From assembly GCA_025766275.1 (NCBI GenBank), contig JAFKAC010000002.1, positions 2,418,001 to 2,482,000 of the forward strand: DNA of 64,000 nucleotides, written 5' to 3'. Origin of the DNA: Lactarius indigo (lineage: Eukaryota; Basidiomycota; Agaricomycetes; Russulales; Russulaceae). Positions 9,440-22,400 of this stretch are shown here, in pieces. How positions within the stretch are numbered: position 1 is the first letter of the stretch; every line of letters starts with the position of its first letter. The notes under the pieces are model-generated. The model ran no database searches. It was not told the DNA's origin and saw nothing but the letters and a program-made list of their open reading frames with translations. Position numbers and translations under genes: made by a program.

Positions 9440-12400
9440 ATGCCTTCAGCTTTAGCCGCGGAACGCTTCCTCACCGATCGCAACGCACCAATTGTTAGCC
9501 TTCAAATTGACGGGGCCTTTGCACAACTGAGGTAAACAACTGCTGCTACGTCTCCCACGCTCTCACTGACCCACTCCTGTCCTCGGTCGTTTTTCCATCA
9601 TAGTTCTAGGGAAAAAAAGTATGCTCATTACTTGGGCGAGGCTTCCTGGGCGGGGGCACGAATCATCTTGGGACAGTGGACTCCCTACACCGAGAAGTTA
9701 TTTGACCTGTTGATCCTCGTGTTCGGCCAAAATGGCACGATTACCAACGTCGACACACTGAAAGAAAAATCTGGCCTCTCGACGGATGAATGGGAACGCG
9801 TTCTCGAGTTTGCTAGCCAAGTAACTGCTTACCATGTCGGGCCGCGTGGTGACCTTGGCTCATTGACCCAATAGGTATTGTCCAATCTTGCAAATTACAA
9901 AAGCTTTGGCTTCACCAAGTTCGTCCCACGTGTTCCACAAGACAAGTTCGCCGCCGTCATCGAGAACTCTCCGAACGCTGCGAATGCCGTCCCCCTCTGG
10001 AACGAAGTGCGCAATTATTTCCTGCTATTTTCATTCGGCGTCTATCTGAACATCGGTCACACTTTTACAGCTCAAAGAGCATATTTATGCATTGGAACCT
10101 GAGGCTAGCCTGTTCATCGGAAAGAGCGAACTTGGCCAAGTCAGCAACTATTACCTTGGCGATACTATCACGGACGAAGAAGTGGCAGCAGTTCAAACTG
10201 CCGCAGAGAACATAGGGGTAGATATACTCAATACTCGGTATGCCCTTCATCATTCCTCCGCACTACGGTCTATGTTATTGAGGTGGCCCATGATACAGCG
10301 TTCAGAAGAATGGCCCGAAAGATTTTGTTCTTCTGGTCGCGTCTGCAGATACCCAACCGGATGCGGTGCACGACCTCTCACTTGATGGTGGCCGTGCAAA
10401 ACTGACCGTCAAGTATGGCGACTTCTCTGGTCCTTTGTCGCGTGTGGTGAAAGCTCTTGCTGAGGTATGCCAACATGCAACGCGCTCTTTCGCACATCAG
10501 ACGACTACTCATCCACGCGATTTAGGCAAAGAAGTATGCTGCAAATGATAATCAGAAAGCCATGATCGGGGACTATATCACCTCGTATGTGTTGTGTCAG
10601 TTATGATTCAGGACAGTATAAGCTGACCTCTGTCGTTTCTAGTTTCCAGAGCGGTTCCATTGAGAAACACAAGCAAGGCTCAAGGCACTGGGTAAAGGAC
10701 GTCGGCCCGGTAGTAGAAAGCTATATAGGGTTCATCGAAACCTACGTGGATCCATACGGTGGGCGCGCAGAGTGGGAAGGTAAGCCGCTCATAATCTGCT
10801 ATAGACCCTAATTCACCCCGATTCAGGTTTCACGGCCATTGTGAACAAGGAACTGAGCGCTAAATACGAGACCCTTGTGAACAATGCACCAAGACTCATC
10901 GATGGCTTGCCTTGGGGGAAGGACTTCGAAGTTGATGTCTTCAAGAAGCCCGACTTCACCGCTCTTGAAGTTTTGTCATTCGCCACTGGTGGTACGCAAC
11001 TTCGTCGCCTTGTAGTTGTTCGTCTCTGAGAAAGGTGGTAAACATAAAGGTATCCCGGCTGGTATTAATGTAAGTGTTTCTCGCCGCCCGCTGTCAGCTT
11101 GGACTGAGATGGCGCTCGTAGATTCCCGTAAGCGTTTATATGATATCCTTGGCATACACGTCCTGACGGTGCCTGCGCCAGAACTATTACGAAATCCGAG
11201 AGTCAGATGGGTTCAAGAACGTCTCACTCGCCAATGTTCTCGGCGCAAAGTCTCCTGGTACGAAGCATCATATCTACCATAGATTTATTGTAAACAAGTC
11301 CTCCAGATGAGTTCCCTTTCATCCATCCCGACGACCTTGCCCTGTACAGGAAATGGGAAACGAAAGCCTTCGAGGTGCAAGTCGCGAACCATGAGTTACT
11401 GGGCCACGGCTCGGGGAAGCTGTTCAAGGAAGAGGCCGATGGCAAGAAGAACTTTGACCCAGAGAAGGTGTGACCGCTTGTCTAGCTCGCGTTTACCTAT
11501 TTTGACCCGAGTAAAGGTGATCAACCCTCTCACCGGCAAACCGGTGTAAGTTCTAAACCATTTTCCGGTTTGCGGAAGTCTGAAGAGCGCACCCAGTTCC
11601 TCTTGGTACAGACCGGGACAGACTCCCGGCTCTGTACTCGGAGAGGTGTCGTCCTCGATGGAGGAATGCCGTGCGGAGACAGTCTCGCTATTCCGTGATT
11701 ATCCTTCCTAGTCACCGCGTTTTCGTGTTCTAATGCTACAGCTTTCTAGTCGTCGGAAACACCGACATTCTCGAAGTATTCGGTGTGAGCGAGCAGGGTT
11801 CATTTATCTTTTCAAAAATTAATGCGGGCAATTTCATCGGGCCCCACAGATCACAGATAAGAAAGACGTGGATGACATACAGTACATCACCTTCCTCTCG
11901 ATGGGCCGAGCTGGCCTTCGCGGATTGGAGTTCTACGATCCTGTGACAGGGAAGCACGGACAAGCACACATGCAAGCTCGGTCCGTTATTTCTACGTGTG
12001 CCATGTGTTTCCACCTAAAGTTAAATGGCCTTTCTTGTAGCCTTGGCATTACCCAGCATCTTATTAAAGGCGGGATCGCGCGGCTCGAGGAGGTCCGAGG
12101 CGCCGACGGTAATTTGGAAGACTTGTTTATCCGTGTGCGTGTTCGTCATCGAGGGTAGAAGGATCCGCTGAACTGTACGCTAGGTCGACCGCGAGAAAGT
12201 GCTTTCGCAAGGTAAAGAGGTCGTCGGTAAGCTCCTTGTCGACCTACAGGTACGGAAGAGCACTGCAGACGGCGCTGGCGCTCGCCAGTTCTACACACAA
12301 TTGACAACACCGTTACCCGGTTGGGACAAGGACATCCGTGACATCGTCTTAAAGAAGAAAGTGGTGTGTGGCATCCTTGTGACCCCATCTATGATGTTCG

Positions 12401-12534
12401 ACGCTACTTCCATCTAGGCCCGGAAGCTCTTTGTCCAACCAAACACCTTCGTACAAGACGGTGAGGTGGTCCTGAAGGACTATCCCCTTACTCCTGCTGG
12501 TGTTATCCAGAGCTTCGTCGAACGCAAAATTTGA
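9440..12534 (+). CDS. DPP3: Dipeptidyl peptidase III (metallopeptidase M49)
   Basis: A cytosolic zinc exopeptidase that removes dipeptides from the N-terminus of short peptides. The 692-residue product assembles from 19 exons, and every junction phase agrees. Exons: 9440-9531, 9604-9820, 9875-10006, 10071-10237, 10299-10464, 10526-10584, 10643-10779, 10827-10991, 11050-11069, 11122-11127, 11182-11257, 11307-11467, 11517-11545, 11597-11694, 11750-11784, 11850-11980, 12041-12134, 12184-12360, 12418-12534. The M49 zinc motif HELLGH falls at residues 441-446 and the second motif EECRAE at 498-503, almost where human DPP3 has them. Length is slightly under the usual 710-740. Exon 10 is only 6 nt (ATTCCC, Ile-Pro) and is needed to restore the family sequence GIN-IP-NYYEIR. 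The gene appears intact. Confidence 0.95.
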
Positions 12535-12762
12535 TCCACACTGATGATTTGCGAGCCAGAATGCAGTTCTACTATGTGCACCATGGGCGCGAATTAATGC
12601 GAGTCCTGTGACTTCTATAGGTATACGATATATCATGGTGTTGCGTGCAGATGCGAGTCTGGTAGATCACGAAAATTCTCTCGGCGTTCGCAGAAGCAGA
12701 CTATATGACCTCGCGAACTAGAGCAACGACGAGTGTGATACTAAGAGAAGTCAGTAGGGTGT

Positions 12763-14279
12763 CTAGAGATGTGTGGTGAGAACGCACTCATCGATTTTCT
12801 TGAAGCGATCGTACGATGTCAGCAAATCATCATTGAGTAAGAGAACCCGGGACTCACTCCACCATTAAAGGCTGTTCCATTCATGGCCGCTGCCTCTGGG
12901 AAAACGCGAATTGAACTCACTATCGCGGTATCGAAATATTTGGATCTTACTTTGAAACGGGCTTGTCCGTCTTTCATTGAACATGCAACCACGTGCGTAT
13001 TCAATGATACGATCAGAGATCAATTTCACCTGTGCTTCTTCGGACACGCCGGACCGAGATACCAGACTACAAATAGAGGTGATTTCATGGTTGAAGACGT
13101 TGTCCGACAACCCGTCCGTCTGATAAATAGAGATGAGCCAGGTGGCGCAGAGATGTGCCAATGCTACCGACATAAGCAATGACTAAGTCACCGTCTCGGA
13201 GTTTTGTTTCGTAGACGTCAGCGTCCTCTGGCGAATCCGTAACCGCACCAGACGATCTTCTAATGACGCTGGGAATTTTAGCGAGTTGTCTGACACGAAT
13301 GAGCCTCACGATAAGGTGGAAGGGTAGGAACTATGCTCACTTGGGACAATTGAAGAAATGAGTTTGAGCTCTTTGTCTGTGAAACACTGAAGAGCAGCGA
13401 ATAATCATGAAGCCGCTGTCTCCCAAACTTGAGGGGCAAAGCACGTCGTCGTTATTGATTGAGGGAGTAAGTGGATCGGGGAAGCATACTTCGCGGCACG
13501 CAGGAGTCCGGAGGACGCATTAAGATTGATGAGACAAGCGGTGCTAGAACCTTTTCATCGCGTTGAGCACCGACTAAGAGATTTCTGGAGTGACTTGCGC
13601 ACCTGCTATGACGGATCGTTCTCTCAAAGTGGCTTGATATGCCAACTTGAGACACTCTCGAGGGTGTAACTCCCATCCTTCTACAGCTTCTCGGTCCTCG
13701 TAGTCTTGTGTGGTGTCGACTTCTGGTTCGCCTGGCCAACCAACTTTGGCATATCGGTGAGAATGATACATCAACGCTTGCGAGAATAACGAAGGGTCAA
13801 TGCCGCTAGATGCCCATCCCCCAACACCGTCCGCGACCCCAAACGAAATGCCCTGAGGAGGGCCTACACGTGAATAGGATTCGCCAGGACAGATCAACTG
13901 GGCTCACCTACCGACTGGTTTCGCATCTGGATACGGGGCGCCACTGAGAAACTCTGAAGAACGAAGCTTCAGGCACACGCACCTCTTGGACGTAGAAGAA
14001 GTCTTCTCCTGGGGTCTTGCTGTTGCCAGGTCTGGGCCAAGTGAGTGAGAGGTCTCTCCATATGCCGATGGGACTATCAGCGGGGAAGGGAACGCTTCGC
14101 TTTTTCATACCGTGCTCTGGGGGTGCAGATAGCCAGTTTGCGCAGACGTGGAATCTGTACGGACGTGGCATGCTAGTCGACGCGGCACGCCGAAAGGTGC
14201 GTAGAGCACTGGAAACCCTGGAGATGGGATGGGGAGATAATGAGGGAACCCCCCCTGCAGAATGTAGTTGAAATAGCAT
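12763..14279 (-). CDS. PTC7: PP2C-type protein phosphatase, Ptc7 family, mitochondrial
   Basis: A metal-dependent Ser/Thr phosphatase of mitochondria; yeast Ptc7 activates coenzyme Q synthesis by acting on Coq7. Nine exons give 356 residues in consistent phase: 14279-13983, 13926-13912, 13852-13603, 13550-13490, 13427-13341, 13289-13172, 13119-12951, 12895-12858, 12798-12763. The N-terminus has a presequence-like Arg/Ser-rich segment (ALRTFRRAASTSMPRPYRF). PP2C motifs follow in order: GEDFFYVQE, GVADGVGGW, NLGDSGFMIIR, QTHFFNCP, DGDLVIAY plus TDGLSDNVF, and a C-terminal GGKIDE. Exon 2 is only 15 nt (MRNQS). No frame break is seen. Confidence 0.92.
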
Positions 14280-14579
14280 TGAGCAGGTCCCCGAGAGACG
14301 CGAATAATTTTTTTGGGAAGAAGTCAGTCGGTGTCGGGTTCGTGACGGTGATGCTCGACTCGAAGCGGAAGAACAACATTTCACTTTCACTCGCGGTCCG
14401 GCAATCCCGACCACATACAGTAATATCCAATTATCTACGATTTTACCATCACAGCAACCTCGGTCCTATCGACTCCCACTGCAACATCAAGATCAGTTGG
14501 ATCTCACTTTTTGCTTCCGACTGTGGTTCTAGGCCGTCTTCTCCCCACCGCGGGATTGGCTTGCCCCGAGGCACCTCTT
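14280..14579. other. Spacer between two minus-strand genes
   Basis: About 300 bp lie between the stop of the LRR-like gene and the start of the phosphatase gene; it should hold that 3' UTR and the phosphatase promoter. No motif stands out. Confidence 0.3.
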
Positions 14580-16223
14580 CTAGGTCGCAGTGGAAGCCAC
14601 CATCATCGCCGCTTTCTGGCCCTCAGAATCGTCGATGTGCAGAGAAACTGAAACTCGCTTCTGGCTCGATTCGTGGCTTAACTGTGGTCTGGGCCGTACA
14701 CGTTGAAATTCTCGTCCTTTGTTCGACGTGGCTGGCGTGGCGGCGGCGGCGGCGGAATCCGGAGGCCGGGGAATGGGAAGACTGGTTATTGGTTTCAGAG
14801 ATCGCCAAGATTTAGCCGGTACTTCCATGATACTCTTATGAGTATGCAGTGAAAAAGCCCGGGTCTTTCCATCGGCTCTCTCGCTCACGTTCTTCGATGA
14901 TCCTCCACAATGGGACTTTGCAAAGGGATTCCTGGGTGCAGAAGGTTTGGCGGACTCCTTCAAACCGTCACAGGAACTGTCGGATTCCGTCTTCGGAATC
15001 CGATGTCGGTCTGAAAGCATATCCTGCATTTTTTGAAGGCTCTTCATAGCCTGCCCGTCTGTTCGTCTGACAGCAGCCAGCTCTTTCGAGCTCCGTGTCT
15101 TGGGTGGGCCCTTTACTATAGGAGGATCCTGCACCTTGCTCCATGGTGGTGGCTCTCGATAGAGCATCAGTAGCTCTTGCCCCCATTGTGGCATTTGTGT
15201 CTTCAACGGGTCAGTGTTGGAATGTCTCGGCGAGTAGAACGTGTTGAATTCATATCGGAAGCCGACATCATCCCGTGGCATGGAGTCTCGATGGGCCAGC
15301 AATTGGCCGCGATCTCGACGATGTTCGGGAGTTGGGTGTGTCAGGTGGTTAATGTGCAGGAGCGCGGTGTTGTTGGAAGGTAGAAGACCTGGGGAGGACG
15401 TCAGTAGCGACAGCGCTTCCAATGGGGTGGTGGGATGGTATAGTTGCTTCTCGTTTGCCGGAAAGAAAGACGAAGGTACTGTTTCGCGGTCCCAGGTGCA
15501 TCTTGTGCCGCGGAGATCTAAGAAAAACCCTCAGAGGTGTAGACGTGACTCACGGCAAGCTCGTAGCTTACCCACAACGGCGAGAAGTATAAACGACTCC
15601 AGACATTGATAAATATTATCGGTTACTTGTTTACAGTTACGAAGACTCAAGATACGTAGCTGCCAGGGACCGCGCCTTTGATTGGCAGTATTCACACCAT
15701 CGTCACCCCATCTCAAAGTCCTGGAGAGGCGTCGGATCCCTTGTGCGGTCAGAGGGGTACTGCTGGCGTCGAGAACACAAAGAGTATGGAGGACTGCTAA
15801 ACGGACGATGGTGTCATCAGTGAGATGGGAACATCCCGGGATCTCCAGTACAGTGAGAAGAGAGAAGTGTTCTGTCGTTGGAATGAGCTGAAGTGATGGT
15901 ATATATTTGTCCGCTAGAGCTGTACGATAAATGTGAAGGTCAGATGGTAAGTCTGAGTATACTTGAACAATCACAGCCCATAGACGGGGATCCACTTTGT
16001 TCAAGTCGACGTTGCCTTGCGGCGTATGCGGGAGAGTTTGTAGAATATCCGAACCCCCAGGAAATTCTGGAGAACGGTATGGACGAGCCGGCCCATAATT
16101 ATAAACCAGTTCTGGAATTTTGAGGAGGTGTTTGATGCAAAAATATGAGAGCGAGGGAATGTGAGAGAGAGGCTTAGGACGACGACTACCAGCTGGGCCA
16201 GCGATGTCGACAGTCTTCGTCAT
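14580..16223 (-). CDS. Leucine-rich-repeat-like protein, unknown function
   Basis: Two exons, 16223-15572 and 15517-14580, join in phase to 529 residues. The first half has LRR character of the cysteine-containing, F-box-associated type: repeated LTVLEIPGCSHLTDDTIVRL, LCVLDASSTPLTAQGIRRLS and LRILSLRNCKQVTDNIYQCL. I see no F-box at the N-terminus. The second half is disordered and basic (Ser, Pro, Arg, Lys). A ubiquitin-ligase adaptor role is possible by analogy with F-box/LRR proteins but is not shown. It is transcribed divergently from FKS1. Confidence 0.65.
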
Positions 16224-16611
16224 AGTAAGACCCGGGTTGAAAGTAGGCCCTTGGAGGGCTGACTGAGCTTCAGTATTGTAACGCCTGCATCATCGGTGGA
16301 TAATGTACGTTCGTTCTGCCAGAGTATGATGGGTTGGCGCATGGCTTGTGGCGGTCGCGTGAGTTTGTCGCGTCGATTCGATGACGCGTGATGACGTTCA
16401 CGTGACTGGGGGATAGAAGGGACAAGTAAAATTATTTTTGTTGTCCGTTGTTAACGAAAGGTCCGTGTCTGTCTCTGTCTCGCACTCTCTCCTAGAGCAT
16501 ACAAATCATTCTCTCCTCGTCGTCCGTTGTCGACGTTACACTCTTTTTGATACCCCGCTACCGCATCGATTCCATTCTCATCTCCTCAATTACTGATCTT
16601 GTCACTATACC
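16224..16611. promoter_or_regulatory. Divergent promoter between LRR-like gene and FKS1
   Basis: This 388-bp region is shared by two divergent starts. A pyrimidine-rich stretch (TCTGTCTCTGTCTCGCACTC, about 16467-16486) precedes the FKS1 start, common in highly expressed fungal genes. No clear TATA box is seen. Confidence 0.4.
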
Positions 16612-19600
16612 ATGGCTGCTCGTCCTGGTTACGAACAGCCCGACCCTAGAAATCCTTTTGCCAACCCCCAGCAACTGCAACAATTCCCACAACCTCAGCC
16701 GTATCAACCGCGAAGGCGTGACTATGACGCCGAGTCGGACATGAGCGACCAGTATGGTTCGCGGAATGGAAGTACGGCACGTCTAACTGGCGGCCCCCCG
16801 TACTACGACCACCCTGGCCAGTACGATTCTTACAGTGAGTACTGCTGTCTAGTTGCTACAGTCATTTCTTTTCGGATAGACGCGAATTTCGTTGCGGGTG
16901 TTGCACTGCATGATTGACCGTACTCATACTGTTCCTAGATTCTGACGATGGTCACGCGCAACAATATGCTTCGTCCGTCAACTCTCACATGAGCGTGTCA
17001 CAGCAGGCAGGTCCAACGGGTTACGCGGACCCCTACCCGGCTTGGGCTGCAGATAAACAAATCCCGATTTCCTACGAAGAGATTGAAGACATATTCCTCG
17101 ACCTCACGCAGAAGTTTGGCTTCCAGCGAGACTCCATGCGGAACCAAGTTCGTTACTTTTCAGAGGCACTTCGACCACTACTGATTGTTCTACACCAGTT
17201 CGATTTCCTCATGCATCTACTTGACTCTCGTGCTTCACGGATGTCGCCCAGCCAGGCCCTTTTGACTCTCCATGCGGATTACATCGGTGGTCAGCACGCC
17301 AATTACCGAAAATGGTACTTTGCTGCCCAGCTGAATCTCGACGACGCCGTCGGTCAATCGCAAAACCCCGGACTTCAGCGCCTGAAGAGCGTTCGCGGTG
17401 GCGGTGGCAAATCCGCAGGGGCAAAGTCACTGGACCATGCCCTTAATAGGTGGCGGAATGCGATGAACAACATGAGCCAATATGACCGCCTCCGACAGCT
17501 TGCCCTGTACCTTCTGTGTTGGGGTGAAGCTGGCAACGTTCGTTTCGTACCGGAGTGCCTGTGTTTCATCTTCAAATGTGCCGACGACTACTACCGCAGT
17601 CCAGAATGCCAGAACCGAACAGAACCCTGTTCCGGAGGGCGTTTACTTGGACACGGTCATTAAGCCACTATATCGGTTCATGCGGGATCAGGGTTATGAA
17701 GTTGTCGATGGGAAGTTTGTGAGGAGGGAGAGGGACCACGATCAGATTATTGGCTACGACGACATCAATCAGCTATTCTGGTATCCTGAAGGCCTCGCAC
17801 GCATCGTCCTCCAAGATAACGTCAGTAGTTCGTGCGAGTTCATTTACAAATTCTTCACTAACTACTCGTCTCTAGACTCGCCTAGTTGATGCTCCTCCGG
17901 CTCAGCGTTTCATGAAGTTCAAGTACATTGACTGGGGGCGTGTTTTCTTCAAAACCTACTTCGAAAAGAGGTCGACTGCTCATCTTCTTGTCAACTTCAA
18001 CCGTGTTTGGATTCTGCATGTCTCCGTATATTGGTTCTACACCGCGTTCAACTCACCCCGGGTTTATGCTCCCCGTGAAAAGCAATTCCCATCTGCACCT
18101 ATGACCTGGTCCGCAACAGCCCTTGGTGGTGCTGTCTCGACAAGTATCATGCTTCTTGCAACTCTGGCCGAGTTCTTCTACATTCCTACAACATGGAACA
18201 ATGCCTCTCACCTCACCACGCGCTTTGTCTTTTTGCTCGTTATTCTCGCAATCACCGCAGGCCCGACAATTTACCTTGCCAAAATAGATGGGATACCCAC
18301 CAGATCACAATTCCCACTTTACCTCGGCGTTGCCCAGTTTTGTGTATCCGTTGTGGTTACCCTCGCGTTCGGCATCATTCCTTCGGGCCGCATGTTTGGC
18401 GATCGCGTTGCGGGAAAGTCACGAAAATACATGGCCTCTCAAACGTTCACAGCCTCTTATCCTGACTTGCCACGGAGCGCGCGTCTGGCTTCGATCAGCC
18501 TTTGGATCTTGATTTTCAGTTGCAAGTTCGCGGAGTCGTACTTCTTCCTCTCGTCCTCATTCAGCAGTCCGATTGCTGTCATGGCGCGGACCACAGTACA
18601 AGGGTGCAACGACAGACTGTTTGGAACTGTCCTCTGTTCTAACCAGATCAACTTCACCCTCGCCATCATGTATATCATGGATTTGGTGCTGTTCTTCCTG
18701 GACACATATCTGTGGTACATCATTTGGATTGTTGTTTTCTCCATCGGGCGTTCATTCGGGCTGGGTCTCTCGATATGGACACCTTGGAAAGACGTGTATA
18801 CCCGTCTTCCGAAGCGTATCTACGCCAAGCTACTTGCAACTGCCGAAATGGAAGTCAAGTACAAGCCTAAGGTTCTCGTCTCGCAAATATGGAACGCGGT
18901 CATCATCTCCATGTACCGCGAGCACTTGCTGTCTATTGACAACGTCCAGCGATTACTGTACCATCAGATGGATGGCCCAGATGGTCGCCGCACCCTTCGT
19001 GCCCCACCATTCTTCACGAACAACCAAGGCAACGGTTTCAAGGGCAACTTCTTCCCTGCTGGTGGAGAGGCCGAGAGGCGCATCTCGTTCTTTGCATCAT
19101 CTCTTACGACTGCCATCCCTGAACCCCTTCCCGTCGACGCTATGCCTACGTTCACAGTCCTGGTCCCTCACTACTCCGAGAAGATATTGCTAAGCTTGCG
19201 TGAGATTATCAGAGAAGAGGATCATAATACCCGCGTCACGCAACTCGAGTATCTCAAACAGTTACACCCCGTTGAATGGGACAACTTCGTCAAAGACACC
19301 AAGATTCTTGCGGAGGAACATCCCGAGGATGACGAAAAGGCCATTACCAAGTCAGACGATTTGCCATTTTATTGCATTGGCTTCAAGACCGCATCACCGG
19401 AATATACCCTCCGCACGCGTATCTGGGCGTCGCTCCGAGCTCAAACACTCTACCGCACGGTCTCAGGTATGATGAATTACTCAAAGGCAATCAAACTTCT
19501 GTATAGGGTCGAGAATCCGGATGTCGTTCAAACGTTTAGTGGCAATACGGATCGTCTTGAGCGCGAGCTGGAACGTATGGGAAGGCGCAAGTTCAAATTC

Positions 19601-22400
19601 GTCATTTCCATGCAACGGTTCGCAAAATTCAACAAGGAGGAGCGCGAAAACGCCGAGTTCCTCCTTCGCGCATATCCAGACCTCCAGATTGCTTACCTCG
19701 ATGAAGAACCTGGTGCAAAAGGATCCGACCCGAAACTATATTCCGTGTTGATTGATGGCCATTCTGAACTGGACGAGGCAACCGGGAAGAGACGTCCGAA
19801 GTTCCGCATCGAGCTTCCTGGCAACCCTATCCTTGGAGACGGCAAGTCGGATAATCAAAACCATGCGATTATCTTCTACCGTGGGGAGTATCTCCAACTC
19901 ATCGACGCCAATCAAGACAATTATCTCGAGGAGTGTCTCAAGATTCGGAATATCCTAGGTGAATTCGAGGAATACTCAATATCCAGCCAGAGTCCGTACG
20001 CACAATGGGGCCATAAAGAATTCAAAAAGGCCCCTGTCGCAATCATTGGGACCCGCGAGTATATCTTCTCAGAGAATATCGGCGTACTTGGTGATATTGC
20101 TGCGGGGAAAGAACAAACATTCGGTACCATGACCGCTCGCGCGTTGGCTTGGATTGGTGGCAAGCTTCATTACGGGCACCCGGACTTCCTAAACGCGACC
20201 TTCATGACAACCCGTGGGGGCGTTTCTAAAGCTCAGAAAGGTCTACATCTGAACGAAGACATTTTTGCTGGTATGAACGCCTTTGGTCGAGGCGGCCGTA
20301 TCAAGCATTCGGAATACTATCAGTGTGGCAAAGGGCGTGACCTTGGCTTTGGGACAATCCTCAACTTCCAGACGAAGATCGGTACTGGCATGGGCGAACA
20401 AATGCTCAGCCGAGAATATTACTATCTGGGTACACAGCTGCCAATAGACCGTTTCCTGACCTTCTATTATGGCCATCCCGGGTTCCATATCAATAACATT
20501 TTGGTCATTTATTCGGTTCAAGTGTTCATGGTCACGCGTAGGCATTTTCAATTCGTACCTCACTCTGTGGCTAATCCACTCATAGTGGTCTTCATCGGCA
20601 TATTGAACAAGCAACTCGCCATCTGCAAAGTCGATTCACAAGGGAACGTCATTGGTGGCCAGGGTGGGTGCTACAACCTCATTCCAGTGTTCGACTGGGT
20701 CAGGCGGTGCATCGTCTCGATCTTCTTGGTGTTTATAGTCGCGTTCCTTCCTCTATTCCTGCAAGGTAAGTTCTGGATTGCCAACGCCATATTTATCTAA
20801 CCCTAATCCTCCTCACAGAACTCGTAGAGAGAGGGACAGGAATGGCATTAATCCGTCTTGGTAAACACTTCTTATCACTCTCGCCAATTTTCGAAGTTTT
20901 TTCCACCCAAATCTATTCACAAGCCATCCTCAGTAACTTGACTTTTGGCGGCGCACGATATATTGCCACTGGACGTGGATTCGCGACAACTCGCATCTCT
21001 TTCACTATCCTCTACTCCCGCTTCGCTGGACCGAGTATCTATATGGGCATGCGGAACTTACTCTTTCTGCTTTACGCCACGCTGTCAATATGGATCCCTC
21101 ATCTCATCTACTTCTGGTTCTCTGTTCTTTCCCTCTGCATAGCTCCATTCGTTTTCAACCCTCATCAGTTCTCCTTTACCGACTTCATCATCGACTACCG
21201 AGAGTTCTTACGTTGGATGTCGCGTGGTAATTCGCGGACTAAAGCTAGCAGTTGGTATGGGTACTGTCGCCTGTCGCGAACGATGATCACGGGATACAAG
21301 AAGAAGAAACTGGGACACCCATCGGAGAAGCTTTCAGGCGATGTTCCCCGCGCCACTTGGAAGGCAGTCGTCCTTTCAGAGATTATCTGGCCAATCTGCT
21401 TCGCGGCGTTATTCATTGTTGCGTACATGTTCGTCAAGTCATTCCCCGATCGTGGTGGCAATCAACCGCCAAGTCCCTTAATTCGGATCACTGTCGTCGC
21501 CGTTGGACCTATCGTATGGAACGCAACTGTCTTACTGGTATTCTTCTTCGTCTCCCTTTTCTTAGGTCCCATGATGAGCTCGTGGGCCAAATTCGGCTCT
21601 ATCGTCGCCGCTGTTGCTCACTTCCTCGCACTCGTTGGCATCGTGGGATTCTTTGAATTCTTCGTATGTGGCACACGCGTTTGGTCAATGCAACGTCACT
21701 AATTTTCTCCTTCTTTTAGTGGTTCCTCGAGCTCTGGGACGCGTCCCACGCGGTTCTGGGTGTGATCACGATCATCGCCATCCAAAGAGCCATCCAAAAG
21801 ATCCTGATAGCCGTTTTCTTGTCCCGTGAATTTAAGCACGATGAGACCAACAGAGCATGGTGGACTGGGAAATGGTATGGTCGTGGCCTTGGCACTTCCG
21901 CGATGTCTCAGCCCGCACGCGAGTTTATTGTGAAGATTGTGGAAATGTCGCTCTGGTCCTCGGATTTCTTGCTCGGTCACATTCTCCTGGTCATCTTGAC
22001 ACCACCGACCTTGATCCCTTTCTTCGACCGATTGCATTCGACTATGCTTTGTAGGACCACGTTTTTACGTCATTATCATTGTTACTGACACAGTCATAGT
22101 CTGGCTCCGACCCTCGAAGCAGATACGCCCACCACTGTTCTCTACAAAGCAGAAACGCCAGCGGCGCTGGATTGTAAGCAAGAACCAGTTATTGTTCGGT
22201 CATCTCACCGTTAACCAATTATCGTAGGTTTTCAAATACACGATTCTCTACATCATCGTGGTCGCTCTACTGGCGTCGTTGATCGTCCTGCGTAAGTTCT
22301 AGGTCAAGTGACGATGGCCAATAATACTGACTGACGATTTATAGCTGCGTTCTTCCGAAATGAGATTACATTCCATTGCACGATCTGTCAGAATATCTAA
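16612..22400 (+). CDS. FKS1: 1,3-beta-glucan synthase catalytic subunit
   Basis: A plasma-membrane glycosyltransferase (GT48) that makes cell-wall 1,3-beta-glucan from UDP-glucose and is the echinocandin target. Ten exons: 16612-16834, 16939-17147, 17199-17820, 17876-20537, 20586-20765, 20819-21663, 21720-22050, 22100-22173, 22228-22291, 22345-22400, giving about 1754 residues, in the usual size range. It has a disordered N-terminus, an FKS1 domain 1 ([36 protein letters not shown]), a first membrane block, a large cytosolic loop ([38 protein letters not shown]) and a second membrane block. One extra C in the CCC at 17625-17627 breaks the frame after ECQNRTEP; the frame continues correctly downstream. 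Introns 2 (51 nt) and 4 (48 nt) are multiples of three without stops. Confidence 0.96.

Noticed and set aside
17600..17660. Programmed ribosomal frameshift in FKS1 at CCC
   Set aside because: No slippery heptamer or pseudoknot is evident, and similar one-base breaks occur in many unrelated genes, so sequence error explains it better.
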